DNA from: Polydactylus sextarius
Taxonomy: Eukaryota > Chordata > Actinopteri > Polynemidae
Length of the DNA stretch: 64,000 nt
Reading direction: 5' to 3'
Assembly (NCBI GenBank): GCA_016801845.1
Contig: CM028922.1
Location: 3,527,501-3,591,500, forward strand
Shown here: in pieces, positions 38,601 through 48,200 of the stretch
Numbering within the stretch: the stretch's first letter is position 1
Layout of the letters: every line of letters begins with the position of its first letter
Translations under genes and position numbers: made by a program
Notes under the pieces: model-generated
Seen by the model: only the letters and a program-made list of their open reading frames with translations
The model's database searches: none
What the model was told of the DNA's origin: nothing

Positions 38601-41600
38601 GGTTTACAAATGAATGTATCAGAAGTCGCTGCACAGCCGTTATCTTTTACTTACGGTGAAGTTGCGGTTATAAAATCTGGATTTTAGCAGCATCCTGGAA
38701 ATGTGTTGGAAGTGAGTGGTGGTTACCATGTGAGCGACGACCCGCTCAGTATTTCTTACTTGTTCTGTCGTCTGACATTGTGCGGTGATGAGAACGGCTT
38801 TATTGGGAATGCAACTGTGGTGAAACACTTTATATGTAAGGACAGAAAGGAGGAAAGAAGCATAAACGCAGATTGTGATGATGTCATAGACATGTTGATT
38901 ACTCATGTATTCACAGACCCACTGTGTTGTTTAACAACGTGTCTGTTTTCCTCTCTACAGGTGGATTTGGCAGTGCTCCAGTTTTTGGGAGTCCCCCCTC
39001 TTTCGGTGGTTCCCCAGCATTTGGCGGTGCAGCTTCATTTGGCGCCAGTCCTTCATTTAGCAACGCCATGGGGTCCTCAGGTGGTAAAGTGTTTGGAGAG
39101 GGAACAGCGGCATCCAACATGGGAGGATTTGGGTAAGAATGAAATCTGTGCAAAATCTGATTTAAAGCTGTTTTTTAAGACATTCACCTTTGAGTAATTA
39201 TTAATTTCTCATCGTTGAGATCTGTGACAACATTCGAGAGTCAAATATTTTATGTAGCACAACCTTTTGACTAACAAGATGTTGTAACACATCAGATCCA
39301 GCTGTTTATTTTTTGCTGCACTCAGAATTCATTTGAAAATGTCAGTGTCACCAGGCTTTCTGTGCGATCCAGACGGAGGGGAGGGTTTGGGGTGACAGGA
39401 TTTTGCCTGCAGCTTTTTTGGAAATCAGAACATCTGTGTTCTCTCGCTCACCGCGGCATCACACAAACAGAGCACATCAAGCAACCGATGAGCAGCATTT
39501 GCCACGTTTTTAAACACTCTATTAACAATATAGTGTTTAAATAAAATAAACGTGCTGCTAGGCTTGCTATTTAGCCAAAATGGAGCAGGTTTTGGAAGCT
39601 CCCACTGACGCTCCCACTTCATAATTGTGTCCAATTATGAAGTGAGGTCGAATCCACTGCCATTATGCACACACAGCAGGTTTTTTGTCTTGTATTTTCA
39701 AAGGGTAAGACTTCACATGGAAGGGTTTCTCTTTAAACTAAAGTGTAAATTAGACAGAAAAATCACAGGGTCCATAAATCATCACTGCCTTTACCAGTTT
39801 GTGTATCTGATTTTTGCAAATCAGATACGCAAACGAAAACCAAAGCTCTTTTTTCTCAACATTTGCATCACTGACTCATTTTGCTCTCATTGTTGCATCT
39901 GCAGAAGTTTTCCCTTCAACATTTCATACAATCTGAGGTGAAATAAAGAACAGTCAGGTTGATGTAACCAGCCTCTCTCTGCTTCTTCAGCAAATGCTGA
40001 AGAATCATTGTCATTTTACAAATGAGACCACAGTGAGGTACAGGATGGATATTGTAGTTTTCATATAATTAATTGTGAAGCCTTATTCTGAAGTGTGAAG
40101 CACTGATATTTTACTGTGAAATGTAATAGACCACTGAATGGGAACATCTTTACAGCCCCCAGCATGTCAGCGTTAAACCAAGTGAAATTTCTTTTCAGCT
40201 ACAGGAGAAAAGATTAATTCATCTTTCCCACTTTTTTTCCACTCAAATAATTTCACCAGCTCTTTACAACCTTTGTGTGTCCAGTGTGCATGTGTTTTTA
40301 TACCAGTGAGCTTGAAACCATGGAGCTCTGCTGGACTAGATTATTCCCCTCAGATAATCTCACTCTGGGGTCATGCAGGCTGCAGATTAAACTGGCTCCT
40401 GCTCTTGCTTGCTCTCTTTCTCTCTGCCTCTGTTTGCTTATTCTTTATTTTCCGTGGGTGTGGGTCCTGTAGAAGAGATTATCGCTTAAACCCCTGTCTC
40501 TCAATCCTCTAGTACCCTGCCACACACATACAAACACACGCATCATCTGACACCTTGTGCCTCTCTTATGTGTTTGTGTGGGTGGAGCTACACATTAATC
40601 AGATCCCAAACATAATGTTTTTTTCCTCTTATTTCTCTTCATCTTTGTTTTTGACCAAATTAATTATTGAAGTAACACTAATCCATTCAATTACTCTTGT
40701 CAGCCTTGTTTAATATCTCTGTTTATTATCAGTTCAATCTTTTGGATTTTTATCAAATCACCTCGGTGTTTGTTTATTTTTCCAGGTTCGCCTCGGCTCC
40801 CAGCGCCCCGTCCTTCGGCGCTTTAGCTAATCAGAGCGCTCCGTCATTCGGGAGCCTGGCCCAGCAGGGCTCTGGGTTTGGAAGTCAGCCCAGCGGCTTC
40901 TCAGGCTTTGGACAACAGCCACAGACTGGAGGTGAGTCTGCCACTGCAGTTGTCTTTTTCCTTTCAGTTCCTTTCCGTTGTTTTCTTCACTTAACACTTC
41001 ATCTACCATCACTTAGCTGAATGTTGTAGGTGGCAGAGTCAAACAGTTTCCACTCACTATTTATTTATTTGTCTCGTGTGTGGACTCGTTGTTTCTGTTT
41101 AACCTTCAGAAGATAACTTGGTTCACTGCTTATTTAGTATATTAAAATAATATTTTAGATTATTCTAAGATTTAAACAAAATGAATGGATGCAGTAAAAT
41201 GTTATACAACCAAACTTTGCATACTGTCAGTGGAAACCTTACACCAGATGAAAGTTTACACCGTTTTGCTAAAAAGTTAAATGAATTAGAACAACCAAAG
41301 ACATGTCTAAGGGGTAAATTATGTTCTTCATACAGCAGTAATGGAGACAATATATCACTATGTTTCTGGGGCAGAGCTGAAATGAAGTGACTTGCTGGGA
41401 ATTCTTCATGAGTGCAACAATTTTGATCATTTAACTTATTTTTTTATGCAGATACTCAGAATATTTGTTGGTTTCAGCTTCTCAAATGTTAATGTGTCAC
41501 AGGGTTTTGGTCAGATATGATATATTGAATCTGATTATGTTTGGTTTTGGACTTTGGACATTTCATTTGTCTTCAAGACTGAAAGAGTGAGTGGCAGTTG

Positions 41601-42956
41601 TTTTAGCTTCTTTTTGATATTTAATTGACAAATAATTGGCCCATTAATCAATACAAAGAGTGTATTATTACTGTCTAAATGCAACTAAGTCAAGTTAGTT
41701 CAGCTCGTTCATTAAGCATCAGCATTAGGTGTCAACACACCACAGAGACGATGTGTCTGTCTCAGTTTACACGACCCACATTTGTTTGCAGATCAGCTTC
41801 TGTCGTCTCCCTCCCACATGTTACTGTTTGATTTTTTTCCCCTTTTTTTTTCTCCTGAACTTGTTCAGCAACTTTTGCTGCTTCCCTGATTTACCTTTCA
41901 TGGTTTAGTTGTCAGTCACATACACAGAACATCACTTCCCCTTCAACCCGTTCATCTGGTCATTTTTCTTTACCTTCTAGCCCTGGGTGGTAAAACGTGT
42001 GTGTCAGGTCATGTTGTGTTCACAGCTCAGAGATGGATACACACATCTGTCTTCCTGATTTATACATGGAGCTGTTTCTTCTTGAATCTTGAAAGACAAC
42101 GTGTATGAACATTTTATTCTTACAATTGGTCAATTTGTTTTATTTTTGCAGGTTTCTCTGGAAACACCTTTGGGTCTTCGAACCAGTAAGTGTGGTCCTC
42201 ACATTTACTTATAATTGGTGTCTTTTGTCTCGTTGGTTTTTATGAACTGACGAGTAGACAGACATTTCACCGCTCCTCCCTGTCAGCAGCGCGTCGTGTC
42301 CGTTGTGTTTGAACTTTGCTGAATCTCACGTCTTTTTTTTTTTTTTTTTTTCAAAAACGCTGTTCCCTGTAGAACTGTTCAGATTTAATATCACCTCATC
42401 TGCCCTCATTCATTTCCTCTGCTTCATCTTTCCTCTGCTCATTATTCATTTGCAGTTAGATTCAGCTTTTCAGCCTGATACAATTGCACTGTATAAAAAG
42501 ACAGCAAATGTTTTGGTTTTTTTGTTGTTTTTTTTTTTTTTTTTTTTTTTTTTTTTCAGCCTTGGACAAAAACACAAGAAGAAATGAATAATACATAAAT
42601 CATGTTTAAAAAAAGACAATTTAATAAATAGTACAACAACCACAATGTTACACATATCGGTACACGGTACCCGCAAGTGTTTCCAAGTATGGTTCATCAT
42701 TTCTGACCCAGTGTGGAAAGTCAGTGTCCCTGAAATGGGCGGTGCATAATTTAATACTCTGGTGTCATTCTGTTTCTAATTGCCCCCACTGTGATTAGTT
42801 CTCACCCCGTCATACTGTCTCTTCTTTTCATCCCTCAGTCCCAGTTTTTTTTTTAACCTCTCCTTCTTTTATGCCACATCTCCCTCGGTTTGTTGCTGAG
42901 TGTCACATGATGGCAGACAGCGTTCCCTGGGGTGTGTTCTGGTGGAATGCACTATG

Positions 42957-42987
<31 letters not shown>

Positions 42988-44149
42988 GAGATGAGGCTTT
43001 ACCCTATTGGACACATCCACATAGTGTTAATAATTCCTTCGTTCTGTTTTTGCTTTTATTTGATGTCATCTTCCACATTTTCTTTTTTTTAATTTTCCTC
43101 TTCTGTTGTTCTTCCTGTACCAGATGTGCGAACATTCACACATCATCACATTGAGCCATATGTCCGTTTATTTCATTTAAAAAAAGCCTCATTTAAGGAT
43201 TTCAGCTGGAAAAAAGAACAATGTATACATATGTATATGTCCTGTTGTACCACTGTGTAATTCTTCACCACAAACACACCACAAACCTTTGTAATATTTT
43301 TACACAAAAAAATCCAATTAAAGAATTTTGCTGTGTTTATCAATTCCTGCATATTTTTACATAAAAACATAAAAATTTTGCAACCAAACCAACACGGAAA
43401 AATTCATAAAAGACAGAATAACCACAAAAAAATCACTATTACCAGGCCTCTGGCTTGTTGTAAATAAGTGGTCCTCTCTGTGTCTGCAGTGTGATTACAG
43501 CACAATTAATTACAAACACATCCTCCACATCACTGTCTCTGAACAGAAAGTTACTGCCGTAACAGAAACATCCAGAAATCCTGTAGTTTTCTGTCAGTAT
43601 TGTAATATTTTATCAAAATGATCCCCTGAAAAACATGATTCATTTTAATTGTATTGCCATTTCATTTACAGTGCTTAATTACACAAGACGAGAGAAAAAA
43701 GTAACTATATAATTTTCTTCTTATTTGTGTTGATTTCTTTGATAATTGGCTGTTTGTTCAGTGATGCTGCTCGTATGTTTATCCTCATTAACACCTTAAA
43801 ATTTCATCATATCTTGTTTCACAAAAAAAAAAAAAAAAATGCAAATATTCATTAATATCACTGATAACATCTGTCTGGTTGATTCAAAACTTTTTTTTTT
43901 TTTTTTTGAAGTTTCATCATTTGTCATGTTGACAGAAATATTCAAATCCAACGAATGACAAACATCAATAATGTCAACATTACATCAGATTAAAAAAAAG
44001 AAAAAAAGAAATGAGTTTTAAGCAAAATAATCTATAATATTACTTCTATTTGGCTCCTTTTCAAGGATTTAAACTCTCTTTTTTTCTGCTTGTGTGTCGT
44101 TTCTTCTTTCAGATCAAGTTCACAAACATTTAACAGTTGGAGAAGTTAG
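14647..44149 (+). CDS. nup214: nuclear pore complex protein Nup214 (35 coding exons, 1988 residues)
   Basis: Cytoplasmic-side FG nucleoporin. In vertebrates it anchors Nup88 and Nup62, docks the mRNA-export helicase DDX19/Dbp5 on its N-terminal propeller, and binds the exportin CRM1 through its C-terminal FG repeats. The architecture here is complete: N-terminal beta-propeller (residues 1 to about 410), Ser/Pro linker, coiled-coil segment (about 652-880), conserved central segments, then a long FxFG/FG region (about 1203-1975). The start gives MSDDADSPPEREMKDFQFR, matching the family at PEREMKDFQFR. All 35 exons join in phase and their lengths sum to 5967 bases, an exact multiple of three. 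Human NUP214 is recalled as 2090 residues, so this copy is slightly shorter, mainly in the FG region. Introns longer than 300 bases, including the 3.5-kb intron 10 (19972-23449), show no other gene. Confidence 0.97.
14790..14812. repeat. (TAGC)n short tandem repeat
   Basis: Several TAGC units with variant copies upstream, in nup214 intron 1. Because TAGCTA is self-complementary the run is also locally palindromic. Confidence 0.8.
24853..25742 (+). CDS. nup214: nup214 exons 12-14: Ser/Pro/Ala-rich linker
   Basis: Exons 24853-25291, 25388-25521 and 25654-25742 (residues about 431-651). Low-complexity Pro/Ala/Ser/Thr sequence with scattered Phe-Gly or Phe-Ser dipeptides (STPFGSVSSGFSF) and the conserved VKLNLNER at the end of exon 12. 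The exon 13 acceptor is the AAG at 25385-25387. The better-looking TTTTCAG seven bases downstream is out of frame. The exon 14 donor (CAG|GTCCTG) is weak, but phase and the conserved next exon support it. Confidence 0.88.
26118..29367 (+). CDS. nup214: nup214 exons 15-20: coiled-coil region
   Basis: Exons 26118-26201, 26542-26691, 27862-28020, 28153-28256, 28345-28524 and 29279-29367 (residues about 652-906). Heptad-rich charged sequence (AHFQKELDDLKARS, EEMRDLRKESEDLH, LEIKETTESLHGDIGTLKTT, EIRRLYQYVMFAVEDVNDVL) forms the coiled coils that assemble with Nup88 and Nup62. In human this part of the gene is, from memory, where leukaemia-associated fusions join. Intron 16 (26692-27861) has no visible gene. 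Confidence 0.96.
28640..29110. repeat. possible dispersed repeat in nup214 intron 19
   Basis: Starts near TAGGGCTGCA (28647), which resembles hAT-type terminal sequence in fish. It includes an AAT/ATA simple repeat (about 28686-28709), a hairpin with 11-base perfect arms (28847-28857 and 28863-28873) and a GC-richer stretch (about 28900-29000) unlike the surrounding AT-rich intron. No matching right terminus was found, so the class is uncertain. Confidence 0.35.
29461..30693 (+). CDS. nup214: nup214 exons 21-24: conserved segments after the coiled coils
   Basis: Exons 29461-29544, 29694-30002, 30098-30265 and 30582-30693 (residues about 907-1130). Islands strongly conserved in vertebrate Nup214 stand out from acidic or Pro-rich filler: SRSAFLSPKYYEDLDDVSS, VVRTPSIQP, GADSTALATKTVKHGAP, QAAATAALRRQMANQ and STLKNVPQVVNVQELK. 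Their persistence suggests binding motifs rather than spacer. Confidence 0.95.
32238..33061 (+). CDS. nup214: nup214 exons 25-27: short variable exons
   Basis: Exons 32238-32301, 32810-32873 and 32974-33061 (residues about 1131-1202). Phase-compatible small exons encode variable Ser/Thr-rich sequence with VFATVASNQAKR, comparable to the recalled human TPVAANQAKQ, and the first FG-like element GFMFGQSSK. Conservation is weak, so these junctions rest mostly on splice signals and phase. Confidence 0.85.
33584..35157 (+). CDS. nup214: nup214 exon 28: large FG-repeat exon
   Basis: A single 1574-base exon (residues about 1203-1727), the largest of the gene. It begins SAGFSFGS, carries the conserved GETLGSFIGLRVGQ segment, then a Pro/Ala/Thr-rich stretch (about 34160-34600), and ends in dense FG repeats (GFGSSGFGS, SGFGQPA, GLFGQSTGPAFGQ, GSVFGSNT). 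FG repeats form the transport barrier and bind CRM1. The donor is CCCTCAG|GTGATT at 35157/35158. Long antisense frames here are shadows of the biased composition. Reading through the donor adds only eight residues (DYYYSEFL) before a stop. Confidence 0.95.
36147..42185 (+). CDS. nup214: nup214 exons 29-34: C-terminal FG repeats
   Basis: Exons 36147-36214, 36326-36500, 36628-36780, 38961-39132, 40786-40931 and 42152-42185. They encode FG-dense sequence near-identical to recalled vertebrate Nup214: GGFFSGLGGKP, ANKNPFGAAGS, LFGNSGAKTFGFG, SFGEQKPAGTFSTGGGSVAS, APVFGSPPSFGGSPAFGG, GKVFGEGTAA, APSFGSLAQQGSGFG and GFSGFG. Exon 30 has a NAGNAG acceptor (CAGCAG at 36323-36328), so isoforms with or without one Gln are expected. 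Exon 34 ends at a perfect GTAAGT donor (42186) that overlaps an in-frame TAA. Confidence 0.94.
37060..37081. repeat. poly(T) run
   Basis: 22 consecutive T in nup214 intron 31. It may be the tail of a retroelement insertion in minus orientation, but no element body was recognised beside it. Confidence 0.8.
38230..38930. mobile_element. probable dispersed DNA-transposon-derived repeat in nup214 intron 31
   Basis: Contains AGTGTTGCCAGCTTAGCG and repeated AGCGACTTT/AGTGACTTT words together with GTCCAAAAAG (38417-38426) and its reverse complement CTTTTTGGAC (38449-38458). I recognise this style of sequence from high-copy non-autonomous DNA elements in fish genomes. It is GC-richer than the rest of the intron and has no open frame with transposase character. 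Ends and superfamily cannot be fixed by eye. Confidence 0.5.
39616..39643. repeat. perfect 12-bp inverted repeat
   Basis: ACTTCATAATTG (39616-39627) and CAATTATGAAGT (39632-39643) are separated by four bases, in nup214 intron 32. Confidence 0.9.
39803..39828. repeat. perfect 11-bp inverted repeat
   Basis: GTATCTGATTT (39803-39813) and AAATCAGATAC (39818-39828) around TTGC, about 160 bases beyond another perfect hairpin in the same intron. Confidence 0.9.
42528..42556. repeat. poly(T) run next to a decoy 3' splice site
   Basis: 29 T followed directly by CAG (42557-42559) in nup214 intron 34. It looks like an ideal acceptor, but the sequence beyond gives only nine unrelated codons before a stop. 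Confidence 0.85.
42957..42989. repeat. (GT)n microsatellite
   Basis: About 16 GT units in nup214 intron 34. Confidence 0.95.
44113..44149 (+). CDS. nup214: nup214 last coding exon (exon 35)
   Basis: The acceptor TTCTTTCAG precedes 44113. The first base completes the Gln codon split at 42185, then 11 codons and TAG (44147-44149) give QSSSQTFNSWRS. This matches the recalled human ending in spacing and in the terminal W-R-S, and it makes the whole 35-exon reading an exact multiple of three. The exon is too short for ordinary ORF detection and lies 1.9 kb beyond exon 34. Confidence 0.92.
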
Positions 44150-44473
44150 ATTTACTAAACCTCCATGAGCCGCAGTGCTTTCTGCAATCAAGTCCTTTGT
44201 GCCACACAATGGGAGGAGGGAGAGGGGAAGACTGTGTCGCATTTGGGTTGAAGCGGTAAATAATGTGAGCAACAAGATAGATGTACATGCATTTTCTTTG
44301 CAGAGAACTTTTAAAGCAGCTTGCAGAAACTGTATTCATTAATAGTTAATATACTTTCTTGGTTAACATTGATACAAACAGGAGACGGGTCAATGTGAGG
44401 TACCTGGAGAACAGACCTCTAAAACTTCAAAAACACAACAAAGTAATAATATTTCAGCAAATGTAGTCACATA

Positions 44474-44474
<1 letters not shown>

Positions 44475-44508
<34 letters not shown>
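44475..44508. repeat. (ATT)n microsatellite
   Basis: About 11 ATT units in the presumed nup214 3' UTR. Confidence 0.95.
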
Positions 44509-44509
<1 letters not shown>

Positions 44510-44639
44510 ATAATGATGCAGAATGACGTTGCCTTCTGTCCAACATTAGAAATTTGCAGTTTCTGTTCTTTAACGCATCAAAATGTACAAAAAGTTTTGA
44601 GCTCAACTTGTGAACATTTCGCTCTTTTCCTGGAATTGT

Positions 44640-44643
<4 letters not shown>

Positions 44644-44674
<31 letters not shown>
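44644..44674. repeat. poly(A) run
   Basis: 31 consecutive A. There is no upstream element with retroposon features, so it is treated as a simple homopolymer. Confidence 0.9.
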
Positions 44675-44677
<3 letters not shown>

Positions 44678-45200
44678 AAAGCACTGTTCAGTCTAGTTTT
44701 ATTTTAACTGTCCAGCAAAGTCCTGAACAGCAACATGTTGAAAATGTACCAAAATTCAAAACCCTAAGGAACATTTTGGAGAAAGAAAAGAATTGTCATT
44801 TGAAATTTTAAAAAGATTATATTTTGTTTTTTCAAATAATTTTTTGCAGTAAATCCCCTGTTGATGTATATTTTTACACAAAAAATGGAAATAAACCAAA
44901 TTACACAACAGCATGTTATTTGTCCACTTTAAATGTGAATTCTCTTAATATCACAATTTATTTAAAGATTCAGTGAATATGTTTTTCTCTTTCCACTGGG
45001 CACAGTACGTTCTGGCTATAGTGGGGTTTTTTTTGGGAGTAAATCTTCTTCTTTTTGACAAATTACTTTTGTCAATTTGATTTCTTAGAATTAAGTGTGA
45101 CATTAAAAGTATCTTAATTAACAATAAACCAAACAAAAAAGCACTGTCCTAATACTGTAATTTGCTTCACACAAAGAAGAAATAAAATCACAGTATTAGC

Positions 45201-48200
45201 CGTATAAAACTAAACAGTTTAGTATGGCAGCTAGCCCAAGGCTATGTTTACATGGTTCACTAATTAAAGCTGAATCCTTCTTAATATGCTGCTCATTCTT
45301 GCATCTTCAGTTAGGAATTCATGGACTCGCATACGGAGCTAAAACGGTCTGTAGGAGAATGCTGATGGGGACCTATGGCTCGTATCAGAGCCTTGATGTT
45401 GTGGCATGTTTTTGGCCGCCATCAACAGAATTACATTCCTGAGCTTGTGGCTGTGGAGCTTGTCTCTGTCACTCTGTCGACCCCCTCACCCTTATCTAGA
45501 GATTCTCGCCAGCACACGGGTGGCAGAGGTCCTGGTGCTCTCTGAAGTGGCACCAGAGTGTCAGGGTCGTGACGTGACCTGTCGAACACACCTGCTGAAT
45601 CCACATTCCCCAGAAGTCAGAGATATAGAAACAGGAGTGAAGCCACTGAAGCCAATAGTTGATTTTTTTTTTTTTTTGGGGGGGGGATTTTCTTGATGTG
45701 ATCACTGTAATGTCCCAGGTAAAGATTTACAGTTGGGCACATTGGCAGATTACAGAGGCACACGGGCAGTTACAAAGTCTGTAATGCTTTCAGCTAAAGC
45801 GGATGAGCTTATGAGATTTCCATCACCCACTCCACAACTGGTGTCTCTAAAAGCATCAAAAGCGGAGTGTTTTTATTATCACAATGTTTTCATTAAACTA
45901 TAAATGTGACAGAAATACTCAGTAGTGACACTACATCTCTCTCCTCTCATGTCTTGTTTCTGATGATGGAAAGTGCAGGAAAAGTCTGACACTGGAGGAT
46001 GGCAGCTGTCTTCATGGAATCCAGATAAAAATAGCTCAGTCCAAAGCACCCCTCCCCCCAAACCTCACCCTTATTCTCTGGTTTTCCTCCCACCCCCTAC
46101 AGTGACTGTTGATTAGGAACTCTTGAGCACATCCCACCCGGCTTCACTGACATATTCATCATCCGTACATGTGCCACTGGACTCCCCAGTGTGTGCATCC
46201 TTTAGGCCTAAAGGCATTTCAGTTCATAGTGCGTGATGTGAGGTGAGGCACCAGTAACTCTGAAAGAGCTACAATTTTGCCTAATGGGTAATTTAGTCTG
46301 CACAGATAATCCAAATCCAATAATCCACTAACGGACAAGAGAGACCTCCCTCTCTGTTTCCTCTCCTCTCTGCACACTGTGCTGATTTAGTGCTGCACTG
46401 CGGATCACTTTTTTCAAGGCCTCTCCCTTTAACAACACACCTATGAATCGGCAGTGACCGTGTTGTTGGTTGAGAAACGGTTGAAAGATTAAAAGCTGCG
46501 TCTTTTAATAACTGCAGAAAAGGAAAAATAATAATGAGCAGAAGCTAATAGTGCAGTTGCAAGGCTGAGTTTTTTCTGCAGAATGAAAAAAGAGTCATAT
46601 CATGTGTAGTCAAAACTTTATATCAAAGGAAATCTATCTGTATCGTATATCGCTGTGCCAGTTGGTCCAGCACTTTGTCCTCAGACTAAAAAACTGTTGG
46701 ATGAAATTTGGCATTTTGACACTTGTGTTCTTAAAGTGATCTTGACTGATTTTTTTAAATGACCTTGTTTAGTTGTGCACTTTATCCCCCAATACCATCA
46801 TTCTCAGCTGTACTTTACCTTCTTCATTGCAAATTAGAAAATATTAGCATAGTAACACAAGAGGCAAAAAATAAAATATTTAAAGCTGATTAAACCCTGA
46901 TTATATGTAAGGTGATTATGAACCACTTCATCTTTATTTCTCAGTAATACTTCAAAGATATTCTTTATTAGTTTTATTTCTCACCTCTCCTGGTCTGTGT
47001 ATAAAAAAGATCCTGGTCCAGATAAAATATTTTAACTTCTCAGCATTAACATTTGTTCATGTTGTTGTTAGTATTTGGCTTAAAGCATGTGTGGAGTAGA
47101 GCCACACAGAGCTGCCGGCATGCTTTATATTTTGTTCTTATTTAACAAACTGCTACTTATTCTCTTTCCAGTGAATTTTTACCTGACATCAGTCAAGTTT
47201 TTTTTCCTTACTCAGTCATATTAAACATTAATAATTTATTCCTGATATAGCTGTTTTGTAGTATTTCTCCGTACTATCACTGACACATGTAATGCTCCAG
47301 CTTTGAGTTTGTATTTAGCTGTTGTCATCATTATCATTCCAGGTCGCAGTGATATGATCAGTCAACATGGGAGTATTCCTGCTTTAATACACAGCTTTGA
47401 GCGTCGTAGCAGAACGTAATACAAGATAAATAACATCTGAGCTGCTTCGCCTGTAAGTCAGTCCCAACCTCCCCAACCTTAACGACTTACCTGCCTCCGT
47501 TGCTCCTCCGCTTTCACTCTGTTTGCCTCTGTCTTTAACTTACTCACAGGGATTATACAGTTCAGTGTCATTACTTATCCTGATACTTCAAAGGAGCTTT
47601 GCCGTTTCCCCAAAGTTTTCATTTCCATCACACTGTGTTTAGTCTTCCAACTGCACGACAAAGTGACTCTGCAAAAGAATTCGATTCATTCTCTTTCTGT
47701 TGAACATACACGGCTGCACGCAACAGTGATTTCAACATTTAGTTTGCATGTGAACCGATTACGGAGAACGGGCTTAAAGTCTAATCTAATAGACTTGATC
47801 ATGGATGTCAGGTATTATCACAGATGTCAAGAGGGAAGAATGTGGGAAGAGTCGTTGCTGAGGTGTTTGAAGAAAGCAGTTTAATGAAAACTGAATCCAC
47901 CAACCTAAACAACAACTGCTATACAGCAACATATGGAAACATATTTATTATTGTATATATGATGCGCATCTGGACAGTTAGTCTCATTTCAATAAGTGTT
48001 CAGTCGGGAGCTCTAGGCTGTTATCATAATGAGAGTCTTATTGCCAGCAGCAGTTTTTTTTTTTGTGCCACTGATGTGAGAAATCCTCCTTCATTTACAC
48101 TGAAGTGCACTTGAGGTTGGCCACTTGCCTTGGCCACAAAAGCTCTTTTTTCTTTTCTTTTTTTAAGTGCAAGAGGTGAGCCGCAGCTGGCTTCCCTGCA

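Larger units (their letters stand above)
44150..45200 (+). other. nup214: probable nup214 3' UTR
   Basis: Non-coding sequence after the nup214 stop. Candidate AATAAA polyadenylation signals lie at 44890, 45123 and 45181; which is used cannot be told from sequence alone. The stretch includes an (ATT)n repeat at about 44475-44508 and a 31-base A-run at 44644-44674. Confidence 0.45.

Noticed and set aside
42557..42587. Exon beginning after the poly(T)-CAG and ending in a short Lys-rich tail as the nup214 C-terminus
   Set aside because: It encodes HLGQKHKKK, unlike the family. The exon at 44113 gives the conserved WRS end and an exact reading frame.
44475..44508. Tandem repeats as a possible CRISPR or satellite array
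   Set aside because: Simple ATT units without spacers in a vertebrate genome; an ordinary microsatellite.
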